64,000 bases of DNA from Beta vulgaris subsp. vulgaris (taxonomy: Eukaryota; Streptophyta; Magnoliopsida; Caryophyllales; Amaranthaceae): the NCBI RefSeq assembly GCF_026745355.1, contig NC_079205.1, positions 38,868,952 through 38,932,951 on the forward strand, given 5' to 3'. The notes under the pieces are model-generated. The model saw nothing but the letters and a program-made list of their open reading frames with translations. It did not search any database and was not told the origin of the DNA. Numbering within the stretch: the first letter of the stretch is position 1; every line of letters begins with the position of its first letter. Shown here one piece after another: positions 44,515 through 55,955 of this stretch. Made by a program: the position numbers and the translations under genes.

Positions 44515-44950
44515 TGTAACATCCCGTCTAATATAAAGAAGAGTGGAGACCAAAGTAAAAGAAATAGTACAAATAGCGGCAGCGGAAATACCACTATGAC
44601 GGAGATGCTACTCTAAGGAGTAGAATATGAAACTATAAATAAGGAAAATCCTTCAAAGACAATATTCAACCTCCGAAATCATATATAAAAAAAGGGAAAA
44701 TGAGGTCCCATAACCTCATTCCTACAAAGTCTCAAAACAACATATGATTTCCAAAAGAACCTCAAAATAGAGAAAATTCAAACCAAAGGACAACGAATAA
44801 TCCGTAGTTCAAAATATGAGACAAAATAAACGAACAGCTACTTAAGACCTACTAAGTAACTAGTCCTAATTCCTGCTTACGATAGACATTGATGCCGAAC
44901 GTAGAAGCAAAAATCGTCTGACTGTAGTACTTCCGGAAGAACAAATGAGG
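44515..44950. mobile_element. Insert in the antisense gene, probably LTR-derived
   Basis: TGTAACATCCCGTCTAATAT begins abruptly after the codons for SSPIVDV. TGTAACATCCC is a usual LTR start. The right end and duplication (expected GTAGA) were not located; GTAGA at 44901 is not preceded by CA. The limit is approximate. Confidence 0.4.
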
Positions 44951-45924
44951 AGCCGGCATTGCGCGTATCCCCTTTGGGTTCTGTAGTGGCGTTAGGGAAC
45001 GCTTTAGGGGTGCAGATATTTGGCCAATATGGAACCATGGTTGGAATCGTCGAACGGTCCCCTCAACTATTCCCCCCATGCGAAGCTTCCTCGTCTAGGC
45101 CAGCCGGCATAGCCACCGAAGTTGAGGCTAGTGTCGGGCCATCCCGGGCCCTAGGGGAAGCGTCGCCCGTTAATTTAGATGGCGTTGAAATCGTTGTCCA
45201 CTCTTTGTTCTCGGACGAGGAGTCCCACACTCTAGAGGCTGAGGAAGATGAAGACATTCCGTCCGACTCTGATGAGGAGGCTTTGGCGGAATGGTATATG
45301 CCTCCCAACGAGGCCGGTAGCGCTGCCGCCGTGGAGATCGATGATGCCAGGGCGAGTATATGTAACGAAAATAATTTTCTCGTTAAGGGACCAGTATACT
45401 TCGCCTTTCCTGATGATTATCAGTTAGTATTGCCGGTCGTAGGAGATAGAATAACGGATTGTCCTCCCGGGCATGTAGTGATATATGCCCACATGTTAGA
45501 TTTCGGCCTCCGTTTCCCCTTGGACCCTTTTATTGTTAAAATATTTCGGGCTTGGAATATTTGTTTGGCCTAGTTGACGTCGCTAGGGTGGCGAAACTTC
45601 ATTGCCTAAGCCTGAGTAATCCGATACAAGGGGTTCCCGGAGACCCTGAACCTACTCCGTAAACTTCATTGGGTTAAGGAGGATGGTTCGGCAAAGGGTT
45701 AGGGGAAAGGGAAACGAAAATGGTCTCGGGGCGACGAGGAACAAGGCTGGGGTGGTTGAATGTCTTTGTACACCAAGGCCGGCAAGCTGACGGTCTACCC
45801 CAAGCTCACCTCCTTAAAGCATTGGAGGGAGCGTTTTTTCTGGGTAAAGGTACCTGCCGACTTTCCCCTACGCCGCCAATGGACCAAGCCCCGATCCTGG
45901 ATGGAGCATATCCCTGATAGAGGG

Positions 45925-47275
45925 TGTAATCCCCCATAATTTCAAATAATTTTCATAAATATATTAAAGTATTTATGTAGTTATATTTAAATCCAAATGA
46001 GTTTGGAAAATGATTGGACTTTTAAAAAGGGTTGACTATTTTAAAAGTCAACTGAAATTATTTTCATAGCTTATTAAAATTTGTAATGTTTTAATTAAGC
46101 ATTTTTTAATAAGAGTTTTAAATACTAAAAGTATATTGAAAAGGTAGTTAATGGAATCGAAAGCCCAAAAGTGATAAAAAGGGAAAGAGTAATTTGATGA
46201 CTAAAGTTTTAGATAGCCCATCTTATTAGTCATCAAGGTTCATTAATTAAAATCTCTTTTCCTAAGCCCACAAGTACAAACCTTTATATAAATATCCTAA
46301 AAACCCAAAATAATTTTACCCTACACTTATTTCTCTCCTCTTCTCACGTCATTCTTCCTCTCTCACTCGACATTCTCTCTCTCTCCTCCTTGTGCGTCGT
46401 TTCTTCAAGTTTTCCCTCAAAAGTTTGTTTCTTCTTCTTCAAGTAACGTTTCTCGTTCAACAAAAAATGTCACAAATCTTTCCAAGAGCCGACTATTGCT
46501 GCCGCCGGCCCCTTCTTTGCTGCCACTGCTGTCCAGCGCCCTTCCTCCTTCCATTATTGTGGTTGTTTTCTTTCTTCCTCTCTAAGATTCCATTAAAGTA
46601 CTAGTTTTTATGTTATTTTATTAATAATTAGCATGTTTATGATTTAAATTACTGTTTTATATGCCTAAATATATGTCAGTGTGTTTTTTGTCATTTTTTT
46701 TTATTTTCAGATCTTTAGGTTTCTTAGTTTTTTCATTTCATTTTTAATTTTGTTAGGTTTTTTTTTGTATTGGGGGTTGGTAACACTGAATTGTTATAGT
46801 TACCCAACATATTATAATAATGGTACTATACCCACAAAAAATTTATGTCACGAGTAATTTCAAAATTTTTTTTTATCTGTCCAATGTCTATTGCTGCGGT
46901 TTACGAAGAAACCGCAATAATATGCATATTTTTATTATAAAATACAGTATATTGTTGCGGGTTTCTCAAGAAACCGCATCCATATACCGTATTATTTTGA
47001 TATAAAATACTAATATTGATGCGGTTTCTTCTAGAAACCGCAGCAATATGTTCAAATATTATTGCGGTTTAAAATCGCAGCCATATATTAATTTTACCTA
47101 TTGCTGCCCCCTTAATTGCTGCGCGCCCAAAACCGCAGCAATAGGCCACTTTTTAACCGCAATAATAAGCATTTATTCTACTAGTGCATTTCGGGTTTTA
47201 GTGGCCGCCTTGTCTCCTGTAGATATTATTTGTGCTGAATTATGTTTCTAATTCCTCCTTTTTCTTTGTTTATAG
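45925..47275 (+). mobile_element. LTR-like insert carrying a CACTA-type remnant
   Basis: Begins TGTAATCCCCCATAATTTC directly inside the antisense gene exon. It has a promoter-like TTTATATAAATATCC near 46282 followed by a pyrimidine-rich leader, so it looks like a + strand LTR. From about 46885 to 47186 are repeated GAAACCGCA/GCGGTTT units ending in CTACTAGTG, the inverse of CACTAGTAG at 1364, so a CACTA-type miniature element sits within it. The right LTR end was not found. The open frame at 46392-46604 is leader sequence. Confidence 0.5.
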
Positions 47276-48673
47276 GCCGGGAGCATCTAATTCGGGAGGC
47301 GTTGCATCTTAACCAGAATTACGAACCAATTAGCAACATGCCGCCCAAGCCCAGCTCGCCGGTTCACTTCTATTCCCTCCAGCATCGGAGGTCGAGGCGG
47401 GAGGCAAGGCTGCGACGCCAGTTGAGGAGACGGTAGTGACGAAGATGATAGGTGTTCGATGCCCCTAATTCATTGAAAGTCGAGCTTACTGGCCTTGAAA
47501 TGCAAGGCTGAAGGCACCCTTGAGAGGGTGTCCAAAAAGCCGGCCAAGAAGCCGACGAAGGAGCCCGAAAAGGGGCTGTCCAAATCGCGTGCCGCTGTGC
47601 CGGCTAAGAAGGGGGATGAAATTGCTCCTGCCCCTCTGATGAAAGGCCGGGTGGCTGAGGTCGGCAGTTCTTCCCTTCGGCCGGCCATCTACAATCAGCT
47701 TACTTTGCCAGCGATGATACCAGCGCTACGGGCCTTTGCCAAGCCAAGGAAGTCGGGCCTCCTTGAATGCTCTAAGGTGGAGGTACCTGATACCCTCCAA
47801 AAGAGGTGGACTCGTTCCCCTGTTAAGGACGGGTCCATGTTCCATCCAAAGCTCAACATTTTAGATGATGAGTCGTTGTTGGATCGCCCTCTGGAGGGAG
47901 GGAATCTGGGATACCAGCTGCTAAAGGGTCTTCAAATGAAGTACGACTTGCCTGTCGACAAGGTGAAGGCCGTTGCTGCAGTCCACGCTCATAATCTGGC
48001 CGTGGTGAGTTTGACTTGCGCTTTATTTTTTGCCCATCTTTTTTGTCGGTTTAATTGTTAACATGCTAACGGGTTGTTTTTGGCTTTTCCTTTGTGATAA
48101 ACGGCGCAGTTTGGTAAGGAACTCTATGATCTTTACCGGCATTTCCATGGGGCCTATTTTGCTGAGGTGGAAGCCAAGTCAAGGCGGACCTGGATGCCGC
48201 CAAGAAGAAAGTTGTCGGGCACTCATTCATTGTATCAAACAAAGATATGGAGATAACTAAGCTGAGAGAGAAGCTCTAAGAGGCCACCGACCGGGAATAT
48301 AGCACGGTGGCAGAATATCGGAAGTTTATGGACTTCGTCGCTCGATTGCTCAGCCGGTACAATGGACGTTGGCCGCCGCCATGAGGTGCATTAAGCATAT
48401 CTTCCCCGACTTGGATTAGTCCCAAGTACAGGAGGATCACGGTCGCCAGGAATTTGAACTCCCGGTTTAGGGTGAGGTCCTATACATCGGGGTTACTGAG
48501 GCTGATATTCCCAACACTAACCCGCGTTGTGAGTTCGAGGAAGAGCAAGACCAAGAGGCCACCAACAATGCTATGGGCACTGAGGACCAAGAGTTACCAA
48601 CACCGTTGTCGGTACTGAGGAGTAGAAGGATCCGGTTGTGGTGGTTGACGGTTCTGAGGAAGAGGAGCCTTAA

Positions 48674-48879
48674 AAGTAGAATTTAATTTTCTTTATGTCT
48701 TCCTTGTAAACCCGGGCGCTTGTGGTCGGTATTCTGATTTAGATCTTGTAGGTTGTAATCAAAATTTTGATGAAATAGAATTTCGATTTTGCCCTAATTG
48801 AACATCTTATTTACTGTTTTATCGCAATTTATCGGTTCTGAAGTAATTTGTTTAATTTGGTATATCGATATTGATCCTT
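48674..48879. other. Spacer after the antisense gene
   Basis: AT-rich 3' flank of the antisense gene leading into the tandem repeats; no feature. Confidence 0.35.
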
Positions 48880-49325
48880 GACCGGTTAACCACTTGTTAT
48901 GCATCTGGGTTAACTCAGCAGACCCTATGAAGGTCATTGACGGGTTAGTTTAGATGCTCATTCACTTAATCCAGCAGATCTATTGAGATCGTTGACCGGT
49001 TAGGAATATTATATTTAACGAATTGATCCGGCAAATCTACTAAGGTCATTGACCGGTAGTTTTGAATGTTTATTCACTTAATCCGGCAAATCCAAGAAGG
49101 TCATTGACCGGTTAGGAAAATGTTATTAAAAGAATCAATCCAGCAGATCCATGAAGGTCATTGACCGTTTAAACACTTTAATTAACTCAGTAGATCCACG
49201 AAGTTTATTGACCGATTGACCCCTAATGCTTCTTTGCTTAATCCGACAGATCCACAAAGGTAATTGACCGGTTAGGCATTTTAATTAACTCAGCAGATCC
49301 ACGAAGTTTATTGACTGGTTAGTTT
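48880..49325 (-). repeat. Tandem repeat after pol of element 2
   Basis: About eight degenerate units near 57 bp with core GAAGGTCATTGACCGGTTAG (on the element's own strand CTAACCGGTCAATGACC). It occupies the same place as 8375-8530 in element 1, whose core is TTAACCAGTCAGTTCC; YTAACCRGTCA is common to both. Confidence 0.75.
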
Positions 49326-49502
49326 TGTATGTTTAGAGAACTTGACGTTTGTAGAAGAAGCTCATTTTATTGAATAAAACGGCTCTTCCCGACTTTCCCG
49401 AAATTATTGCCTATAACAATGGTAAAAATGTATCTATTGATGCCCCTTGCTAGATAATTAAAAACTACTGGCAACAATGTCTTATTGCTACGAGATTGCT
49501 AT

Positions 49503-50632
49503 CTAGACATAATACTTCTTCAGAATGCTAGCATTCCAAATGTTCTTTAGTAGTTTTTCGGACATGTCTTCCAGCCGATAGGCTCCTGGGATGATCTCTT
49601 CCTTTACGATGTATGGTCCTTCCCAATTGGCCGTGAGCTTTTTGTCAATGTGTTCCTTGCCGGTCGTTGCTGTGCGCTTGATTACCAGATCTCCTTTCAC
49701 AATTGACCGGCTTCGCACTCGCTTGCTGTAGGCTTTGCTGATCCAGTCTTTATATGCTTCCGACTTGAGTTTAGTGGCGAGCCTGACTTCTAGTAGGAGG
49801 TTCAGCTCTTCCTTGTGAAGCTTGTCATTTATCTCTGGGTCATAGTTCAGGATTCGCCAGTTAGAAAGACCTACTTCCACCGGTAACACCGCTCTTGCCC
49901 CAAAAGCCAGTCTAAAGGGAGTTTCGCCGGTAGCTTCCTTTTCAGTGGTTCTGTTCGACCATAGTACAGCCGAAACCATGTTTGCCCAGGCGCGTTTCAG
50001 CTCATCCATCTTCTTCTTCAAGGCGTTCAGGATTTGTTTATTGGCGGCCTCTGCCTGTCCGTTGCTCTGGGGTGGCACACTGCCGAGTATGCGAACTTGA
50101 TGCCGTATGGGATGAGGAAGTTCTTGATGGGGCTGCAATCGAATTGGACGCCATGGTACATGACGATTCCCATAGGAATCCCAAACGTGGTGATGACGTT
50201 CTGCCAGATTTACTTCTTCACTTGGTTGGACGTTATCTTTGCGGTTGGCTCTGCCTCAATCCTTTTTGTAAAGTAGTCAATACCCCAAATTAGGAATTTT
50301 CTTCCCCCCGATGCCAGTGTGAAGGGTCCTATAATGTCCATCCCCCAATGAGCAAAAAGGATTAGGTTGAGGATTGGCTGCAGAACATTTGCCGGTTGGT
50401 TAATTATTGGTGTGAACCTTTGGCCTTTGTCGCACTTTTTGACGTAGGCTTGTGCGTCTGTCAGCATGGTTGGCCAGTAAAAACATTTGTCTCTTAGCGC
50501 TTTCAGTGCCAACGTTTTTCCGCCGATATGGTTCCCACAAACTCCCTTGTTGATTTCTTCAATTATTTTTGTGGCCTCGTCGTGGGCCGTTACACACCTT
50601 AGGCTCGTAAGTGAGAAACCTTTCTTGTACAA
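49503..50632 (-). pseudogene. Integrase of element 2, frameshifted
   Basis: From 50632: zinc region EINKGVCGNHIGGKTL and VKKCDKGQRF, where the second Cys of the expected CX2C is Gly. The core starts at HWGMDIIGPFTLASGG. The second Asp region lies in the gap 50140-50210, where the frame shifts. PQSNGQAEAANKQIL carries the Glu. The C-terminal part has GPY-like ANWEGPYIVKEEIIPGAY and ends at 49503 (SILKKYYV). Same layout as element 1. Confidence 0.85.
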
Positions 50633-50638
50633 CTGACC

Positions 50639-51190
50639 TTAGAAGATGCAGTACCAAGGCGAGTCTCTTTTAAGCTTCTTGGCCGCCATCTTATCTTCTG
50701 GGAGGGCGTCTTTCAGTTTGGACGCTAAGATGTCGTCGTACAATTTCGCGATCTGACTGACGGTGTTTACGGTTGCTGGGGAGGTGTCCACACTCCTTTT
50801 CGTCAGCGTCTCAACCATGACACTCTGTTTTCTATTGCTGCTACTGGAGCTGGTCAACTTGGACAGGGCGTCAGACGCCATCTTTTCAGTTCTCGGTACC
50901 AGCTCTACCTGAAAGCTCTGCAATCCGGCCGTCATGATCTTTACTTTACTCAGGTACTTCTTCATGACGAGCTCTTGTGCTTCATATGTGCCTTCTATTT
51001 GACTTGATACCAATTGGGAATCGGTTATCATCAGAATCCTTTTGGCGCCAGCCGCAATGCTCAGAGTTATTCCTGCCTCGGCTGCTTCGTACTCTGCCTC
51101 GTTATTGGAGGCTTTGAAACCGAATATGACTGCATACTCGAAGGTCTTCCCCTCTTGAAGACGACATCACGACTCCGGCACCTGCCCCTG
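50639..51190 (-). pseudogene. RNase H C-terminal part of element 2
   Basis: MITDSQLVSSQIEGTYEAQE carries the third catalytic Asp and VPRTEKMASDALSKL the last one. To the right (51031-51190) the NEAEYEAAEAG block is readable in a shifted frame. The reading frame is cut at 51190 by the solo LTR and resumes at 52951. Confidence 0.8.
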
Positions 51191-52950
51191 TGTAAAACCC
51201 CTAAATTACTCACTTTTAAATAAATAATTTAGTAAATAATATTTGAATAATTTAGGAGTATTACCACCACGTGACTAACACGCTTTCGGCAACCAACTAC
51301 TAACTAACAAAATAACTTGCAGCGGAAGACTTTAACCAATAATAATAATACTTCTTTATTAATAAAAGTAAATATTGTCATAATACTCAAAATAAATGAA
51401 TCACTATAATCTAGGTGAAGATCCCCTTCCTAGTATGCTCCCATGCACATCCAAAATTCACCTGCAAATCTGCTTACCAAAATGGTAAACAGGGCAAAGC
51501 CAAATAGGAAAAAGGAAATACGCGTCAGTATAAAACTGAGTACTAAATTTACTAGATAAGTAACACATTTGTTAGTTCGTAACAATTTTTTCATTTCGTA
51601 AACTCTATCACCAATAATTCAAGAATAACTCTTTAGGAATAAACTATTTTCAAACACTTAATAATAATTCAAGAATAACATTTTAAGAACAATCTCTTTC
51701 CAAACACTTGAATAGTAATTCAAGAATAACCTTTTAAGAACAAACTCTTTCCAAACGATTTGGATTAAGAATAATCCTGAAAACAATTTCTCTTCTTATC
51801 TCCCCTTCTATTTTGTTAAGTGTGCACACCCCCAAGCTAGTCATCCCATCACGGAGCTATATCAAGGAGGTAACTATAATTACCAACAAGTGGACTTTGA
51901 ATCTCTTGATATTAATCAAGCAATAATAATAATAATATGACTTGTAAGTCATGAATAAACCTCCTTTCCTCATAAACAACTTTTTGAACATTCAAAGTTC
52001 ATAAAAACCAATCAACCTTTCCTTGTAAAAATAATTTAATTTTCCAAAAAGGATAACAAAACTTCTATATAAAAATGATTGATTTTTTTTTTGAAAGAAT
52101 ATAAAAATGATTGATAAAATCATTCCTTCTTTTCACTTCCAAGAGTGAATAATAAAATATTGTAACCATTTCAAACCAAATTTCTTAACCAATCCAACCA
52201 TTAAATCAATAAATAACTTTATCACATAAAATCATATTTCAAAAGATCTAGCTACATTACGTACCTTGATCTTGAACAAAAGTTTACTAGTATCTTCACT
52301 TATTCTTATACTTAAGCTTTCTCATAACCAACCAATAAGTAATTTACCACATGAACTTAATCATGAATTTAAACCTGAATGACCTATCATGAGCATAATA
52401 TTTTTGATTAAGAAATATGAAAAATATTTTTCTTAAACCAAAGAAAATTGAAACTTGAATAAGAAATATAAAACTAGAATAGATAGAGAAAGAAGAACTT
52501 TGAAGTAAGAGAGTATGGATTCTTCAAAGTTTTTGTGTGGAAAAGATGACTAAAGGTATGAGGTATTTATAGGAGTAGAATAGGTAGTACTTAAATTCCA
52601 AAATTAAATAGTTTGTAACCTTCACCATAAACTAGGAGATCAAACCATGATTTGTAACCTCCATCATAAATTTGGAAGTTATAGGAAAACAAAACTCCCT
52701 CCAATCACCATAAATCCCATAGGAATATATGGCCCCTAAAAAAATTTTTTTTTTTCTTTTTTTGGTTTTCTGAAATTTTTTGTCTAGGAATTAATACCAA
52801 AAGCTTAACAAATCCAATTTTGGAGCCATATTCCCGCCAAAATAATTTTAAAACCAATAAAAATACTAAAATACCCTTTTCTTTAAATATTTATTTTGGA
52901 AAATAAATATTTAATTATTTAAATAAATACTAAAAATATGGGGTATTACA
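51191..52950 (-). mobile_element. Solo LTR, 1760 bp
   Basis: Edges TGTAAAACCCC and GGGGTATTACA, imperfectly inverse. Exact 5-bp duplication CCCTG at 51186-51190 and 52951-52955, interrupting the RNase H region of element 2. On the minus strand CTCCTATAAATACCTCAT (about 52575-52558) is a gypsy LTR promoter. No internal region or coding sequence exists, so an earlier full element recombined between its LTRs. Confidence 0.9.
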
Positions 52951-53190
52951 CCCTGTTTCTGCGTATGTTGTCTCGACTATGAAGTCTGCCAATGCTTGGG
53001 GTTTGATAGCCGTACAAGGCTTGTATACTATGTCAAATTCTGAGAGCTCTATTGCCCACTTGAGTAGCCCGCAGGTCGTGTCAAGCTTGTGGAGAGCTTT
53101 CTCCAGTGGCTGGTTGGTGAGTACCTGGACGGTGTGCGAGTCAAAGTATAACCTCAGTTTTCTTGCCGCAATGAGTACATCATATGGCAT
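52951..53190 (-). pseudogene. RT/RNase H junction of element 2
   Basis: MPYDVLIAARKLRLYFDSHT, VLTNQPLEKALHKLDTTCGL and IKPQALADFIVETTY are the end of the RT-linked RNase H-like domain and the tether to the second RNase H. The frame changes again at about 53185 relative to the RT piece to the right. Confidence 0.8.
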
Positions 53191-54372
53191 CTTCTCTAGT
53201 AGCTCGTATCTTTGTTCTGCTCCAGCCAGGACATGGCTTATGAAATATATGGGGCTTTGCAGCCCCTCTCTCTACCAATAATACTGCCGCTACCGTCTTT
53301 TCAGAAATTGAGACGTATAGTTGCCGTTTGTCTCCTAGTTCCGGCCGGGTTGTTGTTGGTAATTTCTTGAAGTGTTCTTTGACCTTCTCGAAGGCTTGCC
53401 GTTGCTTGTCCCCCCATTCAAACTTCTTATTTCCCCTCAGGACTTTGAAGAATGGTAGGGCCTTTTCTGCTAACTTCGAGACGAACCTGGTTAGTGCTGC
53501 CATTCTCCCTGTCAGCCTTTGGATATCCCGGATGCTCTTTGGCTTCGCGAGGTCGCTGATGGCCCTAATCTTGTCGGGGTTGGCATCAATTCCCCTCTCG
53601 CTTACCATGAAGGCTAGGAACTTGCCGGGCCTTACCCCAAATATACACTTCTTGGGATTCAGCTTCATTTGGTGTTGTCGGAGGGTGGCAAATGTTTCCC
53701 CCAGATCGATGACACCTCCTCCGTGAGGCTTTTCACGATGCTATCATCGACGTACACCTCCATATTTCGGCCTTTTTGGTGCTCGAAGATCTTGTCCACC
53801 AGCTTCTGATAAGTAGCGCCGACATTCTTAAGGCCGAAAGGCATTGCTTTGTAGGCGTATACCCCTGCATCGGTGATGAAGGCCGCTTTGCTTCTGTCGG
53901 ACTCTAGCAGGCTGATCCGATGGTAACCGGAGAAGGCATCCATAAAGCTCAGCAGAGTGTGGCCACTAGTGGAGTCTACCAGTTGATCGATCCTGCGCAA
54001 GGGATAACAGTCTTTAGGGTAGGCTTTATTGAGGTCGGTGAAATCTACGCACATCCGACATGACTTATTGGCCTTTTTAACCATTACCACGTTGGCCAAC
54101 CATTCCGGGTAATCACAGGGTTTGATGAAATCTGCCGCTAGCAGTTTATCAACCTCTTCTTTGATGGCCGCATTCTTTTCTGAAGAGAAGTTCCTCTTCT
54201 TTTGTTTTACCGCTCTGACATCCTCGTTGACGTTCAGCCTGTGGACCATAAATGCTGGGTCAATTCCTGACATCTCATCTGCCGAGAACGCAAAGATGTC
54301 AACCTGGCCTCGCAAGAGGCTTATCAGGTTGATCTTGACCTCAGCTGCCAAGTCTGCCCCCATCCAGCTCAA
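53180..54372 (-). pseudogene. Reverse transcriptase of element 2, frameshifted
   Basis: 54372-53665: VDKLLAADFIKPCDYPEWLA, CRMCVDFTDLNKAYPKD, SFMDAFSGYHRISL, MPFGLKNVGATYQKLV and the catalytic EVYVDDSIVKS. After a frameshift near 53680: MKLNPKKCIFGVRPGKFLAF, LTGRMAALTRFVSKLAEKA. It is close in plan to element 1's RT but clearly diverged. Other than frame breaks, motifs are conserved. Confidence 0.88.
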
Positions 54373-54481
54373 GGCTTACTTCTTCTATCTCACCTTCCGG
54401 GCTAGGACACGGCATGTCTGCCGGCCTTCCTTCGAAGTTCTCCATTGACAGATCTCTCTTAACTTTATTTTCCGTCCCACG

Positions 54482-55017
54482 TCATTTTCGTGTCGACGGT
54501 GGTGTCTCTGCTGGTCGCTTGTGATCTGAGTGCTTGAGGGCCGTCAGGTAACAAGCCCTGGCGGACTCTTGATTTCGTTTGATTTTCTCCGGCTTACCTT
54601 CATTTGATGTGTAAATCATTGTCAAATGGTAGGTAGAGACTACCGCTTGGGCATCATGGATCAGAGGTCCTCTAATGATGGCGTTGTAGGCGGCCGGGAC
54701 GTCGACGACTAAAAATTCCATCATCATCTCTTTGGAATGGGATCCTTCACCAGCTTCACCAGCAGCTTGATGGTTCATTCTGAAACGATAGATACCCCGG
54801 TAAATTCGATTACCGGATACGAGACCGGCTTCAGACATGATGCCTCGAGGCCCATCTTTTCAAACGATTCTTTGTATAATATGTTGGCGGAACTTCCGCC
54901 ATCCACCAATATGCGATGGACCATCACTATGGAGATCTGCAGAGATACTACCAGGGGATCATCACGGTGGTAGATGATTCCTTTGGCGTCCTCTGACGTA
55001 AATGCTACAGAGGGCAT
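54482..55017 (-). pseudogene. Aspartic protease of element 2
   Basis: Active site RILVDGGSSANILYKESF: DGG replaces the usual DTG/DSG, a form I have seen in some plant gypsy proteases. The C-terminal part MMMEFLVVDVPAAYNAIIRG is in another frame (break at about 54780-54830). The following 54373-54481 is the acidic linker to RT. Confidence 0.8.
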
Positions 55018-55166
55018 GCTTGGGGGTGTCGGTCACTCCTCGATGTTATGATAGTTTACTTGGTGTCTAACCTCCTTCAGGCTAGCTTTGACACCATGTA
55101 TGCTTCCCTCGCGTGTCGGGCCTTCTGAGATGACATGGATTTCAGTGATCCGTTCCTTCCCTGACT

Positions 55167-55955
55167 TCATGTTGCCGCTTTCATCCTCTCTAGACGGGGA
55201 TTTCCGGTCCACTTTTGCGGGTACTTTGTGAAGTATCCTCTTGTTATCAGATCTTCGATGCCGTCTTTCAGGTCCTTACAATCATCAGTGATGTGACCAT
55301 AATCCCTGTGGAACTCGCACCACTTTGATTTATCTCGGCCCTTATTGTACATCTTTCTGGGCCACTGCCACTTGTCGTCTTTCTTGTGAAGCTCATATAT
55401 CTCAGCCCGAGACAATGTCAGAGGGGTGTAATTGCGATATCGGTCAGGTCACCCTTCCCGACCCTTCTTTAGCGTATTACTTCCCTCCCTCCTTCTGGAA
55501 TTGTCTGGCTTTCTATCCTTTCTATACTTGTCTTCTTTGCGATCCTTCTCCTTTTCCTTCTCGTCCCCTGTCGGCCTTTTAGCAGCTGCTGCCTTGTCAA
55601 ACTCCTCTCCCCGGATGAATTCATTCGCCTTTCTAAGACTTCCGTTAGGCTAGTCAGTTTTTTTGCAGCCCAGGTAGCTTCTGAAGGAAGTCCCTTCTTT
55701 CAGACATGTCATCAGGGCCAAGACTGTTACCTCCTACTGCAGGCTGGGGATGGTGACAGCTTCCGCATTGAATCGCCCTACATAGTCCCTCAAACTTTCA
55801 GAGTCCCCTTGCTTGATGGACATCAGCTCGCTGGTAGTCTTTCCCTGCGCTTGTTACTAACAAAGTGGGTAACAAACATGGATGTGAGCTGGCAAAAGTC
55901 GAAGACGGTTACCGGTGGTATACTCTTGAACCAGGTTTGGCCAAGCCTAACTGCA
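55167..55955 (-). pseudogene. gag C-terminal remnant of element 2
   Basis: Knuckle region KWCEFHRDYGHITDDCKDLK (55167-55415), preceded (to the right) by broken Gag domain sequence ending at QTWFKSIPPVTVFDFCQL and FVSNKR near 55850-55940. Everything N-terminal to that is missing at the 55955 junction. Confidence 0.75.

Larger units (their letters stand above)
44391..48673 (+). pseudogene. Antisense spliced gene of element 2, PF04195-like
   Basis: Counterpart of 8693-11210. ATG at about 44391 opens an acidic/Ser-rich leader (SNSQNISKSPSVMTDSDLSF) cut by an insert at 44515. It resumes by about 45040 (acidic EAEEDEDIPSDSDEEALAEW), followed by the domain MLDFGLRFPLDPFIVKIFRA at about 45493-45552 (PF04195-like). 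A frameshift follows, then HWRERFFWVKVPADFPLRR (about 45820-45880). The next exon begins after a tag at about 47276 and includes the Lys/Pro-rich SKKPAKKPTKEPEKGLSKS (47530-47590). An intron is clear at about 48006-48109 (gtgagt...gcgcag). The last exon is badly frameshifted and ends near 48673. Function unknown; non-functional here. Confidence 0.65.
43376..55955 (-). mobile_element. Second Tat-type Ty3/gypsy element, decayed and nested into
   Basis: The minus strand carries gag (55955-55167), protease, RT, RNase H and integrase (to 49503), then a tandem-repeat block, then an opposite-strand spliced gene (44391-48673, +). This is the same plan as element 1, mirrored. The gag 5' part and both LTRs were not found: the right edge abuts unrelated LTR-like DNA near 55955, and the left edge is uncertain (the CCGGTA-rich DNA from about 43376 is probably its 3' region). 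It is interrupted by a solo LTR (51191-52950) and inserts at 44515 and 45925. All frames are shifted. Confidence 0.75.

Noticed and set aside
45063..45308. Ser-rich minus-strand open frame
   Set aside because: Antisense shadow of the acidic exon of the element 2 antisense gene.
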